Positions 34,925 through 46,837 of a stretch of 64,000 bases of DNA are shown one piece after another; position 1 is the stretch's first letter; each line of letters starts with the position of its first letter. Origin of the DNA: Atrina japonica (Eukaryota; Mollusca; Bivalvia; Pterioida; Pinnidae); assembly GCA_030159075.1 (NCBI GenBank), contig BROG01000155.1, forward strand, positions 186,001-250,000, given 5' to 3'. A program made the translations under genes and the position numbers. The notes beneath the pieces are model-generated. The model saw nothing but the letters and a program-made list of their open reading frames with translations. It was not told the DNA's origin and searched no databases.

Positions 34925-35715
34925 TTAAAACTACAAGTCAGTGGTAATTCAAGAACATGTAAGACTGAAAGCCAGTTGTAATTCAAGACAGTTTAAAACT
35001 ACAAGTCAATGGTAATTCTAGACAGTTTAAAACTTTAAGTCAGTGGTAATTCTAGACAGATTAAAACTGAAAGTCAGTGGTAATTCAAGAGAGTGTAAGA
35101 TTGAAAATCAGTTGTAATTCAAAGCAGATTAAAACTACAAGTCAGTGGTAATTCAAGAACATGTAAGACAAGACATGTAATTCAAGATAGTGTAAAATGA
35201 AAGTCAGTGTAATTTAAAACATTGTAAAAATGAAAGTCAGTGTAATTTAAAACATTGTAAAAATGAAAGTCAATGTAATTTAAAACATTGTAAAAATGAA
35301 AGTCAGTGTAATTCAGGAACATGTAAGACTGAAAGTCAGTGGTAATTCAAGACAGTGTACGACTAAATGTCAGTTGTAATTAAAGGCAGTGTAAGACTGA
35401 AAGTCAGTGGTAATTCCACAAAAAATTAAAATATCAAATATCAGTTGTAATTCAAGTCAGGAAGAGATTTGAAGTCAGTTGCAATTGAAGACAGAAAAAA
35501 AATTAAAATCAGTATTAACTTATAACAGGTAGAGATTAAAAGTCCGTGTAATTCAAGTCAAGGGTAAAGACTGAAAGTTTGTGGTAATTAAGGACAGTTA
35601 AAAATTAAAAGTCAGTATTAAGTCACGTCAAGTAATGTTGGAAGTCATAAATAATTTAAGACAGATAAAGATTGGAAGTCACTGAATTCAAGTCAGGTAA
35701 AACTTGAAGTCAGTG
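34925..35715. repeat. 34-bp minisatellite array, right part, diverged
   Basis: The same unit as 30480-31685 resumes after the PLE and degrades to the right ('aaaatgaaagtcagtgtaat', 'aattcaagtcaggtaaa' variants). The array was one block before the insertion. Confidence 0.9.
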
Positions 35716-36314
35716 GAAAGCTTTTTTGTGCTTAGTTGAAGGTTATATGCCTTTGGTATTTATAGAGGCAATTACCTGATAGAGATATACTTTGCTGTGG
35801 TGAGTGTATGGTTGTGTATGCTATTCAATATGGATTGCTGTGTGTTTTAGAGGCTTTTTTATCTCCCAAAGGTTAATTAATTTATTTGATTTAATCAAAT
35901 TTGGGAGGTTGTTTACCGATTTGGCAACTTTAGTGATTGAATTTCTATCTTTTTTGTTTCAATTTCATTCCAACCCCACTAATGCTTTGAAGCCTTTACT
36001 TAAATCTTTTACAAGGTTTGATAATCTTTTAATGAATTTGTTTCTGTTATTTTTTTCTTTGTGGCATAAACATGAATCAAAGACTAACAGACGTCATTTA
36101 TTTTGGCATTTACAATAAGTGCTTTTCCCTTATTATCTTTTTTAGATCTAGTATTTCATTTAGATTTTTATCTATTAATATGTTTACCCCCTTAATTTGG
36201 GGTGAACCATGACAGTGAATGATTTGCCCATTCACTTGTTAGATTTGAATCTACATGTAGGTATTGTGTGTTTCTTGAAGATATATTTTATTTGCTTTTT
36301 TATGTTTAATGTAT
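35716..36314. other. AT-rich noncoding stretch
   Basis: A 104-codon frame at 35804-36118 has no domain and no splice support. Its Phe/Leu-rich content reflects T-rich DNA. Confidence 0.4.
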
Positions 36315-36835
36315 GCGTAGACTCATGGACCTCTGGGAACCAAGTGGTGGTATCAGGTGCCATGGAGGAGTAAGCATCCTCTGTCGACCGGTCCCACCCA
36401 CCGCAAGTCCACAGTCAAATCCAAATGAAATACATGAGGAACGTATCCTTGTCACAATTGGTACAGACGTCTTAACATACACCAATGAACAGGCAACTCA
36501 ACATTTCATTTAGTGAAACAGAGTAATCGCACACAAGATTATTATATCGACGGTAAAATTTGCGAAACGTTGACATCGAACGCGGTTTTCGATATCCCTG
36601 TGTCAATAACTTGTCAGTGAGTAGTTTACATCTGTATATGAAATGTTTATATGTTGAAAACAATCTGGCATATCGGATCATTTATGAAATATAAACTTCA
36701 TATGCGGGAGACTGTGGGATATTAATTCTTAAATGTGAAACATTTACGATGGGAATGCCGAACTCGTCGCGTTTGTCGTCTAGCTTAGTTGTTAGTTTCC
36801 CGTCTGTGTCTATAGTAAGTAAAACGTTGTAGTTG
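36315..36835 (-). mobile_element. PLE fragment: RT C-terminus plus 3' end
   Basis: On the minus strand, RT C-terminal residues (Q-M-I-R-Y-A-R-like, L-T-D-K-L-L-T-Q-G-Y-R-K-P-R, C-D-Y-S-V-S-L) end in C at the conserved stop, followed by the 3' region with its 'ggcacctgataccaccactt' version of the hairpin. The terminal 'actttggtat' part is missing. The frame is partly broken. Confidence 0.88.
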
Positions 36836-39800
36836 TTAGTTAGTGAAGAGAACTCATTTTCTTTTCAGTCATTAAATAAAACGTACAGATTATTTTTCTT
36901 TTCTAAATAATCTGGCAAAAAACTCTACAATTTATTGCCAGAAAAATACAACCAGGAGATGCATGGCCTGATTTTTTTTTTATTTCTTTTCTTGGGCTTC
37001 CTCCCTTGAAATGACTAAATTTGTTCAGTTGGGGTAGGAGTTGAACGTATGTAAGATGGAATATTGCTAGATTTCCTCTGATGTGTTTACCATGATGATT
37101 GATATCATATACATTTGGTCATTTGTCAGTGGGAATCCAAGACAGTTAAAGATTTAAGGTCAGATGTAGTTCACGCTAGAAGTGGAACCAGAACGACAAG
37201 ATATTTCACTCCTGTATTTCTGTCTTGTCTCAATGTGTCTAACCATACACTCAATTATGATTTCATTTGGAGCACAAGAATATTACATTGTCGACCAATT
37301 TATCATGTCTTTTGGTATTTCATTTACGGAGTAAAGAGTTGTAATTTAAAGGAAACTTCTTAAGAGTAGTTTTCATCTAATTACTATTTTACATGCAATT
37401 TTACACTTACATCCCCTTGAGAAAATGCTGATGTGTGCGTGTAGTTTATAGCTTGACATAAGCACTGGAATCTGACGACATTGATGTAATATCACAGCCT
37501 GGCCATGATTAAGAGATAGCAGAGTTTTAACCGGTAATCAATATACTGTTAGATACGGTATTAACGACTTTAGTGAAATCCGAATACGTTAGAATGTTTT
37601 GTTTTTTCATTAAAGAACCCCGATAAACTGGAATGTAAGGGGAATTTGTTTTCTCTCAAATAAACGGGTTTCAAAGTTACCCAAAATAATTTCAAATAAA
37701 CCAGAATTTCAATGTAAGAGGGTTCTATAGAGGGTTCGACTCTATATACTTCAGGAAATAGATATAAAGGGGTGTGTAGTCAAGTAGTCATCAAAATTTC
37801 TCTCATCTCTAAACAGCGTGGGTTAGAGGCTCGTTGGAACCTGTGCTAATCACGTAAGGACGTTTGCTATTTCACTTGTCGAATGCTGGGAGGTTTATCC
37901 CCCAGGTTACAACATAAAAGGACTGAAACATTTTGTGTAAGACACCATATGAACAAACACAATTTCGCTTAAGAGTAATAGACACACCCAGGTTCCTTCT
38001 AAAACCAAAACAATACTATTTGTGTACAAGTAATTCTTGTGTTACTATAAGTCTAATATTCCGTGTCCAAAACTAGCCTGCCATTACTGTTTTGTTTTAT
38101 TACTCTCTCTGTTATTTTGTAAATATGTGATTGAACTATACTAGTATCTCTAAGGTTTTTATCACTAATTAACTTATTAGCCCTTTTTATGTTATTTTGT
38201 CAGAGATTAGTGACAAATGAAACTGTCTCAATTTGCCACATTTTGTTATTCAATTCGAAAACATATTTAAACAATCAGTAAATATAAAAATCCACTATAT
38301 TTCATGAAGGATAATGGGAGCGGAGGTTGAATTACCATATACTTTCGGAGAGAGTACAGGCGGCGAGATACACTGGAGCGTGTACAATCGAGTACTCTTT
38401 GCATGTTGGAGATGGTGATCTAATCTGATCAACACCATACATTCAACCGTTTGATTTTTATTATAACTCGATCTATATAAATGTAAATGACTCGCTATTA
38501 TCACATAAATCGTAATTAAATTTCATTTGATTTTCCATTTTCCATTAACCCATTCAATAAACAATGTATTTCTTAATAATCTGAATATATACTTTTACGA
38601 ATTTATTGTCTTTTATGGAATGAATACAAATGCAAGGTCTCAGGTTTACCAAACACGGAAAAGGCCATCAGTTTGTGTATCAATATTTTTGTATATGATT
38701 TAATTCATTATCTACAACCTTTTGTCTTCAGTACGCATGTACTATACTATTTGGAGGGACTCCGGTTCTTTAATTAACATGGATTCTATTTGGTTAACCA
38801 ATTCACATGATCACAGCAATTCTCTAATTATAGTAACGTTGATACAAACCTACATACTTAAAAAAATATTCGTTTTCAAAATCAATACTGCATGAGAACT
38901 AATTTGCGCCAAACACCTGAGGCGACTTGTTATTTCAATAGGCAAAAATTAATGGACACTATATAATTAATTGAGACGTCTCCTTTCGTCAACGTTAATT
39001 CTATACAGCAGCCATAAATACATACGTAATAAAATGTGGTGCAATTTTGTTTTAAACAAAACCTTAATCCATATAACGTACGGGAAGTAAAAAACAAAAT
39101 TTTATATTAATGTTCAGGAATTTGCCGATAACTTATGGTTAATCTGGATAAAAATAACCCCTAAAGAAATTGAACTGCCTCAACTATATATACTATACAT
39201 GTTTAATTAGTCCATTTTGGTAGGAAAAAAATAAAATAATCTCTTTTGGAAACGCCCCATCGTAATTACTCCAACGGAAGATAGTAAGTTGCACACTATT
39301 TTAAAAATATCAAATAGGAGGGAGTTTACAAACGCATTGATTCTCAAGCAAAGTGATCCTTCATTTCATTTGAATTATCAGTGAAATCATTTTGTTTTCC
39401 GTGTTGTAAAATGGATCTGTAAAGATATCTGTAAAACAATTTGTTAAAATAGAAAAAAAGTAATCAGGCACCATCATCTCATGTATTGATTTGTAATGTT
39501 GTAATGTTGACGAGTTATCATCAACTCTATCATGTTACTAAATAATTTGTTTATTTCAAATCACCTCAGTATGAAAAATACGTGGATTTAAGTGTGTTTC
39601 CTGGTAATGATTTGACACTTGTATCATTCTATCTGGTAGCTATCATATAGCTCCAAAATCTTTTCCCAGTGAACTAGTTTAATAAATGCTTTATTTATAC
39701 ATTCGAATAGAAGTATGTATCAAGAGTGTCTGATATTCAATGTTTAGTATTACCGACGATTTGGCGTTGTCACTTGAAAACTGAACAACGTGAAATGTCA

Positions 39801-40254
39801 TTACGTGGCCTGATTAAGATCTGCATTAGCCGCGAAAAAACCCGTTAGAGTGCTATATAATGACATTTTACACAAAAATGCATTTATAATCACAAGTCAG
39901 CATGCTTATAACGACGAGCGCTGACTGATATACAGATAAAGTACTTCTATTAATGGAGTATCTGAGTGACAACAATTGAGTCATATGACAATTTTGTGAG
40001 TAGAACAAGGAATTCAGATTTGTAAGTATTAATCTTGCTAATTTTACACAGTAACGTATAAATTATCACATAGGTTATCGCTCGTTTTGTCTGTTTGTTG
40101 TTTTCAGTCTAGCGAAAAATGTTTTATTAATGTGAAACACAATTACATGTAGGTGAATTTTCACATATTTTGACCTGTGCTATGAACTATTGATTATTTT
40201 GTGAGTCACTACTGCCATGACACGGGATCTAGGTTGCAGATTTCTTAAGATATC
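36836..40254. other. AT-rich noncoding stretch
   Basis: No gene, RNA or repeat supported over about 3.4 kb. The region around 37800-37920 ('gcgtgggttagaggctcgtt') has a slightly tRNA-like, GC-richer look, but I could not fold it. Confidence 0.45.
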
Positions 40255-40915
40255 TGTGACGAGTCTAAAGGTTATATAACGGTATTCATAAGGACATCTA
40301 AAGCTTCTGTAATGGTATTCATAAGGACGTCTAGAGGTTATATAAGCCATTAGGGTATCCATAGGACGTCTAAAGGTTATAGAAGGGCATTCATAAGAAC
40401 GTCTATAGCTTATGTAATGGTATTCATAAGGACGTCTAGAGGTTATATAAGCCATTAGGGTATCCATAGGACGTCTAAAGGTTATAGAAGGGCATTCATA
40501 GGAACGTCTATAGCTTATGTAATGGTATTCATAAGGACGTCTAAAGGTTATATAGGCCATAATGGTATTCATAAGGACATTTACAGGTTATATAATGGTA
40601 TTCATAAGGATTTCTAAAGTTTATTTAAAGATTTTCATAAGGCCCCGTAAACCTTATGTAATGGTATTCATATGGACGTCTAAAGGTTATATAAGGATAT
40701 TCATCAGGACGTCTAAAGGTTATATAAGGATATTCATCAGGACGTCTAAAGGTTATACAAGGGTATTCATCAGGACGTCTATAGGTTATATAAGGGTATT
40801 CCCAATGACTTCTACAGGTTATAAAAGGGTATTCATATGGACGTCTAAAAGTTATGTAAGGGTATTCATATGGACTTATAAAGGTTAAATAAGCGTATTC
40901 ATAAAGACGTCTAAA
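40255..40915. repeat. 33-bp minisatellite array
   Basis: About 20 copies of a unit 'ggacgtctaaaggttatata' plus 'agggtattcatca', with variants. The unit is a multiple of three and lacks stops in two frames, so long open frames appear on both strands with an 11-residue repeat (G-Y-I-R-V-F-I-R-T-S-K on the plus strand). I take these as artefacts. Confidence 0.93.
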
Positions 40916-40970
40916 ATTATGACACTCACATCAGGCATATTGTTGTGTTAACATTGTTATTTGTGCATTG

Positions 40971-41084
40971 CACTCTTATTATGGTAAGCGAACAACACTA
41001 AATATGTGATAATTAGTTTCTTGACTAACTCTTATTATGGTAAGCGAACAACACTAAATATGTGATAATTAGTTTCTTGACTAA
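40971..41084. repeat. tandem duplication of 57 bp
   Basis: 'actcttattatggtaagcga' to 'ttagtttcttgacta' is present twice in a row, identical in both copies. Confidence 0.95.
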
Positions 41085-42059
41085 CACACATTGTTCTAAT
41101 CAAAAGTCATCTGTGACGTACATTAGATTTACTGAAAAGATTGCTGCTTTTTTATCAAAAGTATATACAGTTTGTTAGCGAACTTATTTATTCAATGTAT
41201 AACAGTGGCGTAGGAAGCGAATTCAAAAGTGAGGGGGGGGGAATATACAATTATATTTAAAACAATTTGCTTACCATGTTGACGATATAATAATTTGTAT
41301 GAGTATGCTTCCAAGAGTTTGTAGGGCTGTCCCTGCCCCTGTTATATACGCATATATATATTATGAGTAAAATGACTTTTGCATAATAGTATTAAATTAC
41401 TCTTTAAAGATTTAATCTAAGCTCCCCAACGTTTGAAATTGTATTTCCAATTTTCCACTTGTCTGTATACCATTGCAGATTATACTCTCTCATCGAGCAT
41501 GTACTTTCAACATACTCTTGTTAGGAAAATATAGTAAGATATATAGTTACATCTCTGCTTAAAAAGAAAAATAATTTTTATACAATATAAACAATATGGA
41601 AAAATAAAGTTATAACCCTATTTAAAGGTAAAAATAGTTTTACATAAAAATCTGAATTTATATCAAAATATTATAACTTTATATTTTTCTTTAATCACAA
41701 TTTTCCATTAATTGACTCATCAAACTCCGGAAAGCACTGTGCTCTTCTGCAAATCAATTACTTAAACTAGTTCAAATGTGTCTTTAGGGGTGAATCTTCT
41801 GATGCAATAAGGTAAATACAAGCCCCGAGTTAACTATCTTTTGATACAAGTTCATTTCCTGTTTAAATGTACATAATTTGAATAGTACATTTTATTTAAG
41901 GTTACTATATATTTTTTCAAAAACAGTTCACAAGTTGTAAATCACAATTAATTTTAAGTTAATGTTAAAAGTATAATGAAAGAGTTTCAATGGATATCCA
42001 AAACCCCAAGTCCATTAGAATACGACAAATTAGATATAACAGCGATCTCAACATGAAGA
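41085..42059. other. AT-rich noncoding stretch
   Basis: Nothing supported. Confidence 0.45.
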
Positions 42060-42145
42060 ACTATTGCGAATCACAAACGGGATGGGACCTGGTGTCCGGA
42101 AGGAGTCCATGCACTCTGTTAGCATGCCACATCCGCCCCAAATGT
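42060..42145 (-). mobile_element. possible distant relative of the PLE 3' region
   Basis: 'gggatgggacctggtgtccg' and 'gaaggagtccatgcactctg' followed by 'ccacatccgcc' mirror, loosely, the antisense PLE block 'gtgggatcaggtgccatgga', 'ggagtaagcatcccctg', 'cacacccgcc'. Spacing is similar but identity is low. It may be another family with a related 3' end. Confidence 0.3.
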
Positions 42146-42464
42146 TCTATGAAAACCTCTCGTTTTCGGTAAAAAGGTCATATTTATTGAAATCTATGTC
42201 GAGGGACTTCATAGTTCTTTGAATTTGGTGAGTCCAGTCGTGACTATACGGTAAATGGGTTAAAAAATACAAGGCAGTGATAGATTAGAAAATGAAGATT
42301 TTTGTAAATGCACAAAAATGACTGTTTTGTAAATTGTGACGTATTGGTTGATATTCATTTGTGTTTTCCATGACTTGGCCACTTCTGGTTTAATCCGTTT
42401 TGAACAAATTGTTGGAATTGATATGTTGTCTCTGTTGGAGGAACGTTGGACACTGTTATTGTTA

Positions 42465-42465
<1 letters not shown>

Positions 42466-42499
<34 letters not shown>

Positions 42500-42523
42500 G
42501 TTGTTGTTGTTGTTGTTGTTGTT
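42466..42523. repeat. (ATT)n-(GTT)n compound microsatellite
   Basis: About 11 ATT and 8 GTT units. A PLE 3' fragment starts about 50 bp to the right. Confidence 0.97.
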
Positions 42524-42574
42524 GATACATATTGAGTGTCTGGAATTATAACTGTATTACAATAATTTTTTATG

Positions 42575-42815
42575 TATGTTCGTTGGTGGTTGTTGAGACG
42601 TTTATACCAATAGTGACGAGAACTCGTTCCTCATGTATTTCATTTTGATTTGATTCACTTTGGGTGAAACAGGTCGACAAGAGATGCTTACTCCTCCATG
42701 GCACCTGATCCCACCTCTTGATTTCCAGAGGTCCGTGTTTGCTCATTTTTTTCCACCGTTCGTGACTATGTCCTGGACATATTGAAGATTTATACTTTGG
42801 TATCTGAGTTTTAAA
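42575..42815 (+). mobile_element. PLE 3'-end fragment
   Basis: Starts at 'gttcgttggtggttgttgag' (the last codons of the RT frame) and continues through 'aagagatgcttactcctcca', 'cctcttgatttccagagg' and 'gatttatactttggtatctg'. Severely 5'-truncated. Confidence 0.88.
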
Positions 42816-43089
42816 AAAAAACTATGGCGCAATGTTAACTTAATTTTATTAGATAAAATTTAAGGAATTAGATTCATAAACTGATTAGCTAATTCAAAAT
42901 TTTCAAGAAATCTGGTCATTTGCCCCAATGATACGTAGTTATTAATTAAATTTCGCTGAGCTATGTCAAGTTTCACATGATTGTTCAGTTGGATAGACAT
43001 AGGAACTGGAAGATTAGAAACTTAAAAAACGTACTCTTTGAATATTATTAACAATACCAAACTTATAGCTTTATGAATGAGACCAAAAT

Positions 43090-43134
43090 AAATTATCAAG
43101 TCGATTGTCAATAAGACTTCACCAGTTCATCTCC
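43090..43134 (-). ncRNA. decayed inverted hammerhead copy
   Basis: On the minus strand: 'gatgaactggtgaagtctta' then 'ttgacaatcgacttga'. It matches the ribozyme repeat, but the core reads CUGGUGA and the GAA is replaced, so it is dead. It faces away from motif B only about 15 bp away. Confidence 0.5.
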
Positions 43135-43145
43135 GATTTAAGGGA

Positions 43146-43191
43146 GCTCAACTGATGAAGTCTAATTGACAGAAACGATATCGTTTTGAGC
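43146..43191 (+). ncRNA. hammerhead ribozyme motif B, intact
   Basis: Stem I GCUCAA (43146-43151) pairs fully with UUGAGC (43186-43191). Core CUGAUGA 43152-43158. Stem II GUC/GAC with loop UAAUU and an A-A mismatch at its base. GAA 43172-43174. Stem III palindrome ACGAUAUCGU 43175-43184. Cleavage nucleotide U at 43185 (GUU triplet, allowed but less favoured than GUC). All conserved core bases are present. Confidence 0.85.
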
Positions 43192-43504
43192 ATTATAACT
43201 TTGGTATTATGTTAATAATATTTATTACCACTAGGTCGTTGCCACTGCAGGTGGACCGTTTGAGTCCCCGAGGGTATACATAAACCTAGTACCTGGTATT
43301 TCGGTACCAGCTGTTCATTTTATACTAAAGTAATATTTGGCACTGAAAACACCATTTAAATTCGAAAATTTTCTAATGCTAAGATAGTCATTTTGTTTAC
43401 AGTGGTTACTTTTAGACGGATTTCGGCTAAACTTTTAGAGATATTATTTGGCCATGTATGATACCACTTTCTCTTTAGAAAATACACATACTTTACAACT
43501 TGAA

Positions 43505-43550
43505 GCTCAACTGATGAGGTCTAATTGACAGAAACGATATCGTCTTGAGC
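43505..43550 (+). ncRNA. hammerhead ribozyme motif C, intact with GUC site
   Basis: Stem I GCUCAA (43505-43510) pairs with UUGAGC (43545-43550). Core CUGAUGA 43511-43517. Stem II GUC/GAC, loop UAAUU, with a G-A pair at its base. GAA 43531-43533. Stem III palindrome ACGAUAUCGU 43534-43543. C at 43544 gives the classical GUC cleavage triplet. The two-base loop possible in stem III is too tight for a stable monomer. In known short-stem-III hammerheads a dimer pairs two stems III, and the palindrome fits that. Confidence 0.88.
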
Positions 43551-43599
43551 ATTATAACTTTGGTATTATGTTTATAATATAAATTTAACCATTTGTTTA

Positions 43600-45300
43600 C
43601 TGTATGTCAATCTATAACAGTGTAAATATTGGGAACCATTCCATAAATTGTAATAGGGGTCTTGAGGTCATTCCAAAATAGGGATACCATGATATGTGAC
43701 TGAATTTGTAAGAGGATACCACGTGTAGTTTAGGGTCATCGTTTTGAGTACAAGATGTCCTAAAGAATACATTTAATTGTGATTCCAAATGCTTCATTTG
43801 ATCAGTGTCTTCTTGAAGAACTTATCTAAAACGTATTATCACAGATAGCGCCACACCATTATGCAACATAAGACAATCCGATCATCTCCCTGAATAAATT
43901 ATTTGATAAGAGATACCAGGTATACACTAATACCATATCATTGCCTTTTGAATCAGCAGACCATGCACTGACTACACTTCTTTTTCGAGTTGGAGCGAGT
44001 ATGACAATAAACAAAAAAGCAATTTAAATTTGAAATATATTTATTTTATTTAATATTTTGGCGATATGTGGCCACAGTTGTACTCAGATTAAATATGGGC
44101 ATCCCCAAAATTATAAATATGCAAATAGGAAAATATGGGCATCCCCAAAATTATAAATATGGAATATGTTTAAAGTCTGAACTCCGAGATCGGTCGAACA
44201 AAGTAAACATAGTCAAATAAATATAAATAGCATCTGCTAAGAAAATGAAACACTCAACGGAAAATGATAAGCGAAATTGCCAATACACAGAATTGAATGA
44301 ATCAAAAGGGTGTGACATCTAGTCCAATCTCCACCACTGAGCATCTAAGCAATGTACAGCCATGACGATCCTTGTATAACCGGTGATTATCTGAAAATAT
44401 ATAAAGCTAACAGCAGTAACAAATTCAAAATAAAATTTCAAATATTATCAAAATAAATAAGGTAAGGGAGGGAGGAAGGGTAGAAAATTTCCAGTTGAAC
44501 TTACTCATGTCGCACAGCGACATCTCTTTATAAACCAGCGGAAGTGACCGAAAGACAAGAGAAGTTCTGCTTCCCGAATTGTATTCCATTAATGTAAATG
44601 CGTGCCAAAACAATTCGGACAAATGAAATTAGAAATAAATGTGTCGCACTTTGATAAACCGATTTAATTGATATTGATTAAATCTTCTTTTGATATATAA
44701 GCTAAAGAAAACGAAAAGTGTCATGTATTTACAAGACTTTTTGGTAATATATTTTGAGTTTTAGCATAAGATATTCTTCTGCGCTGAAGGTGAATATGGT
44801 GTATACAGATTTATGCGATTCACAAGAGCACTTGTTGTCTCTATGATTAGGTGTCGGTAAACTGTGTGTGTTATGATAGTGTTTTGACAATCTGTGATTC
44901 TGCCAATTATATGTTGTTATGGTGTATATAAGAGACGTGTGCCCAACGCTGATTTTTGTACATTTATGTGTTGCATTGAGAGTGAGTTTTCTATGTGATG
45001 CACCTATCTCCAATGGTTAGTCAATTCGTTGCGGGAATGTTGAGTTTCATGTAATAGTAAGACCAGTTATTGCTATTTCTCAATAGAAATTTTGATGTAA
45101 ACTAACCTATGACATGCTGATACCCCCATAAGTTTAAATCTAATGCTATCTCTAAAAAGACAATTTCGAAACATTTTACTAATAACTTAGCAATAGTTGT
45201 AGCTGTTCAGTTACGACCAATAAATTCGCTCAGTTTATTTAACGAGCCTTTGTGCGTAACTCTTGATGGGTTCATTACGATTTTGCTTGACGTTTTGGCA
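43600..45300. other. AT-rich noncoding stretch with one short direct repeat
   Basis: At 44092-44163 the 31-nt 'aaatatgggcatccccaaaa' block occurs twice, 40 bp apart. Otherwise nothing is supported. Short frames at 44425 and 44729 have no recognisable content. Confidence 0.45.
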
Positions 45301-45304
45301 TGCC

Positions 45305-45480
45305 ATATCAGTTAAACCTAGTTTTCTCATTAACTCGCACTAACTGAAGAAAAAATAGGCATATTTGTGAAAAACTAGGTTTTAACTTATTCAAACTTAT
45401 TATTAATTTAATTTTGGTACAATTAAACACAGTTTTATTTATTAATCCTAGTTCCTTTTCAGTTAAATTCAAATTTCTTT
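45305..45480. repeat. second cluster of 'AAACCTAGTTTTCTC' motifs
   Basis: 'agttaaacctagttttctca', 'gtgaaaaactaggttttaac' and 'attaatcctagttcc' occur in both orientations, like the cluster at 26710-27130. Possibly two decayed copies of one palindromic element. Confidence 0.5.
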
Positions 45481-45659
45481 GTCAAATCACATTAATAAGT
45501 CAACTCTATTTTTTCTGTTTCTATTTTTTCCGAATATATACAAAGCACTAAAACCAACAATACTATATATTCAAAGGTATCGGATCTAAGTAGACAGATA
45601 AATGTTATGAAACGAGTTATATAAGGCACAAAAATGACACGGACAAACATATAGTCAAT

Positions 45660-45905
45660 TTTCCGGATCCAAGAGATAGTATACTAAACTGGTAAACACG
45701 GAACTTTAAAAAGATTCAGGGGTGTGGTCAGGTGTTACGGAGACATGACACCTGAAGTGAGTCCACAGTCAAATTCTTCGTCACTTTTGGTATATACAAC
45801 TCAACAACAGCAACAACTAATAAACAACATTTCATTTACTGAAACATATTAATTGCAAACAAGGTCTTTGTATCGTCTGTGAAATATGCGAAATAATGTC
45901 ATTCA
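45660..45905 (-). mobile_element. PLE 3'-end fragment
   Basis: Antisense: 'gtaaacacggaactttaa'-like, 'ggtgtggtcaggtgttacgg', 'gagtccacagtcaaattctt', 'caactcaacaacagcaac', then 'acatttcatttactgaaaca', the end of the RT frame. Diverged. Confidence 0.75.
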
Positions 45906-46534
45906 ATATATTGTATCTACTATTTCAAACAATTACTTACGTAAATAATATTATAGTGGTTAATATTGGTTCAAAGTCCCTATAGACTTATTCGATGCTT
46001 CCCGTTCTGTTGGAAAATTTAAATGTTTGCCTGTAAGATCCAGCTACAAGATCCACAATAATGTCAGTAAGTCAAAAAGTGAAATCACACTCTATAAAAT
46101 TGAAAGTGTTAAAGATACAAAAACTGTGTGTTTATAAAATGGCAGCATTAGGATTAATGAGCTAGAAGTAAGATCGATACAAATATGTCGTGATATACAA
46201 TTCGTGGTTAGATTCCAGAATATTTTGATCAATTTATTTATCTGTGGATATACAGACTGTAACTTAAGATATAAACTTATTTTGTATTTGGTGTTCTCAT
46301 AATGTGTTTTAAATGTGATTTTAGAGCCGTAATGCTTTTGGTGTCGTTTATATTGACTTAACGATTATATGACAATTCCGAATAATTGCTTTTCCACTAC
46401 AATGTAGAGCAGGAAAAAAAGTTTCACCGTTTTAACTCTGGAAAAAGATCGTAAAGTCTGATATAGCTATTGTATATGATAAAACGGGATTGGTTTCTAA
46501 TCCAATGATAATCTATCATATTTCATGGTGTTTA

Positions 46535-46720
46535 CGCAGCCACGCTCAACACATTTTACAGTCAAATGATGTTAATCAGGTGGAAGAGAAAACCTGGTTA
46601 AAAATATCCAGGAAAGGATTACCGGCAATCCACACGTTCCCTACATAATCAGCTCAGGATCCAGTTGCACTAGAGGTGGAAGACCTTTTTTTCTCCAATC
46701 ACTAGACCCCTTATAAAATA
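46535..46720 (-). mobile_element. possible decayed SINE, second type
   Basis: 'gaagagaaaacctggttaaa', 'attaccggcaatccacacgt' and 'agaggtggaagacc' keep the order of the SINE at 9125-9312. No good promoter boxes remain. Confidence 0.4.
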
Positions 46721-46837
46721 TTAAGCACACGTATATGCTAACTAAGAATTTTGTACTATTATCTTTCTTATTAAGACCTTGATTTTAGATCAATATTATG
46801 ATAAATGATAAGAAACTAAATCTTTGTCATGTTCGCC

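Larger units (their letters stand above)
43146..43550 (+). mobile_element. retrozyme-like unit: 359-nt repeat bounded by two hammerhead ribozymes
   Basis: Two hammerhead motifs in direct orientation start at 43146 and 43505. The predicted cleavage sites, after 43185 and after 43544, are 359 nt apart. The sequence before and after each ribozyme is shared (for example 'gcattataactttggtatta' after both). A transcript through the locus could cleave twice and release a 359-nt RNA with 5'-OH and 2',3'-cyclic phosphate ends, ready for circularisation. This layout matches animal and plant retrozymes and PLE pseudo-LTRs. There is no coding potential in the unit. The interior includes 'gtccccgagggtatacataa' and 'acctggtatttcggtacc', blocks also found at 25.0 and 57.6 kb. 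Confidence 0.8.

Noticed and set aside
40180..40888. Two open frames of 108 and 130 codons that look like repeat proteins
   Set aside because: They come from a 33-bp noncoding minisatellite whose length is a multiple of three. There are no splice or polyA signals that fit a gene.
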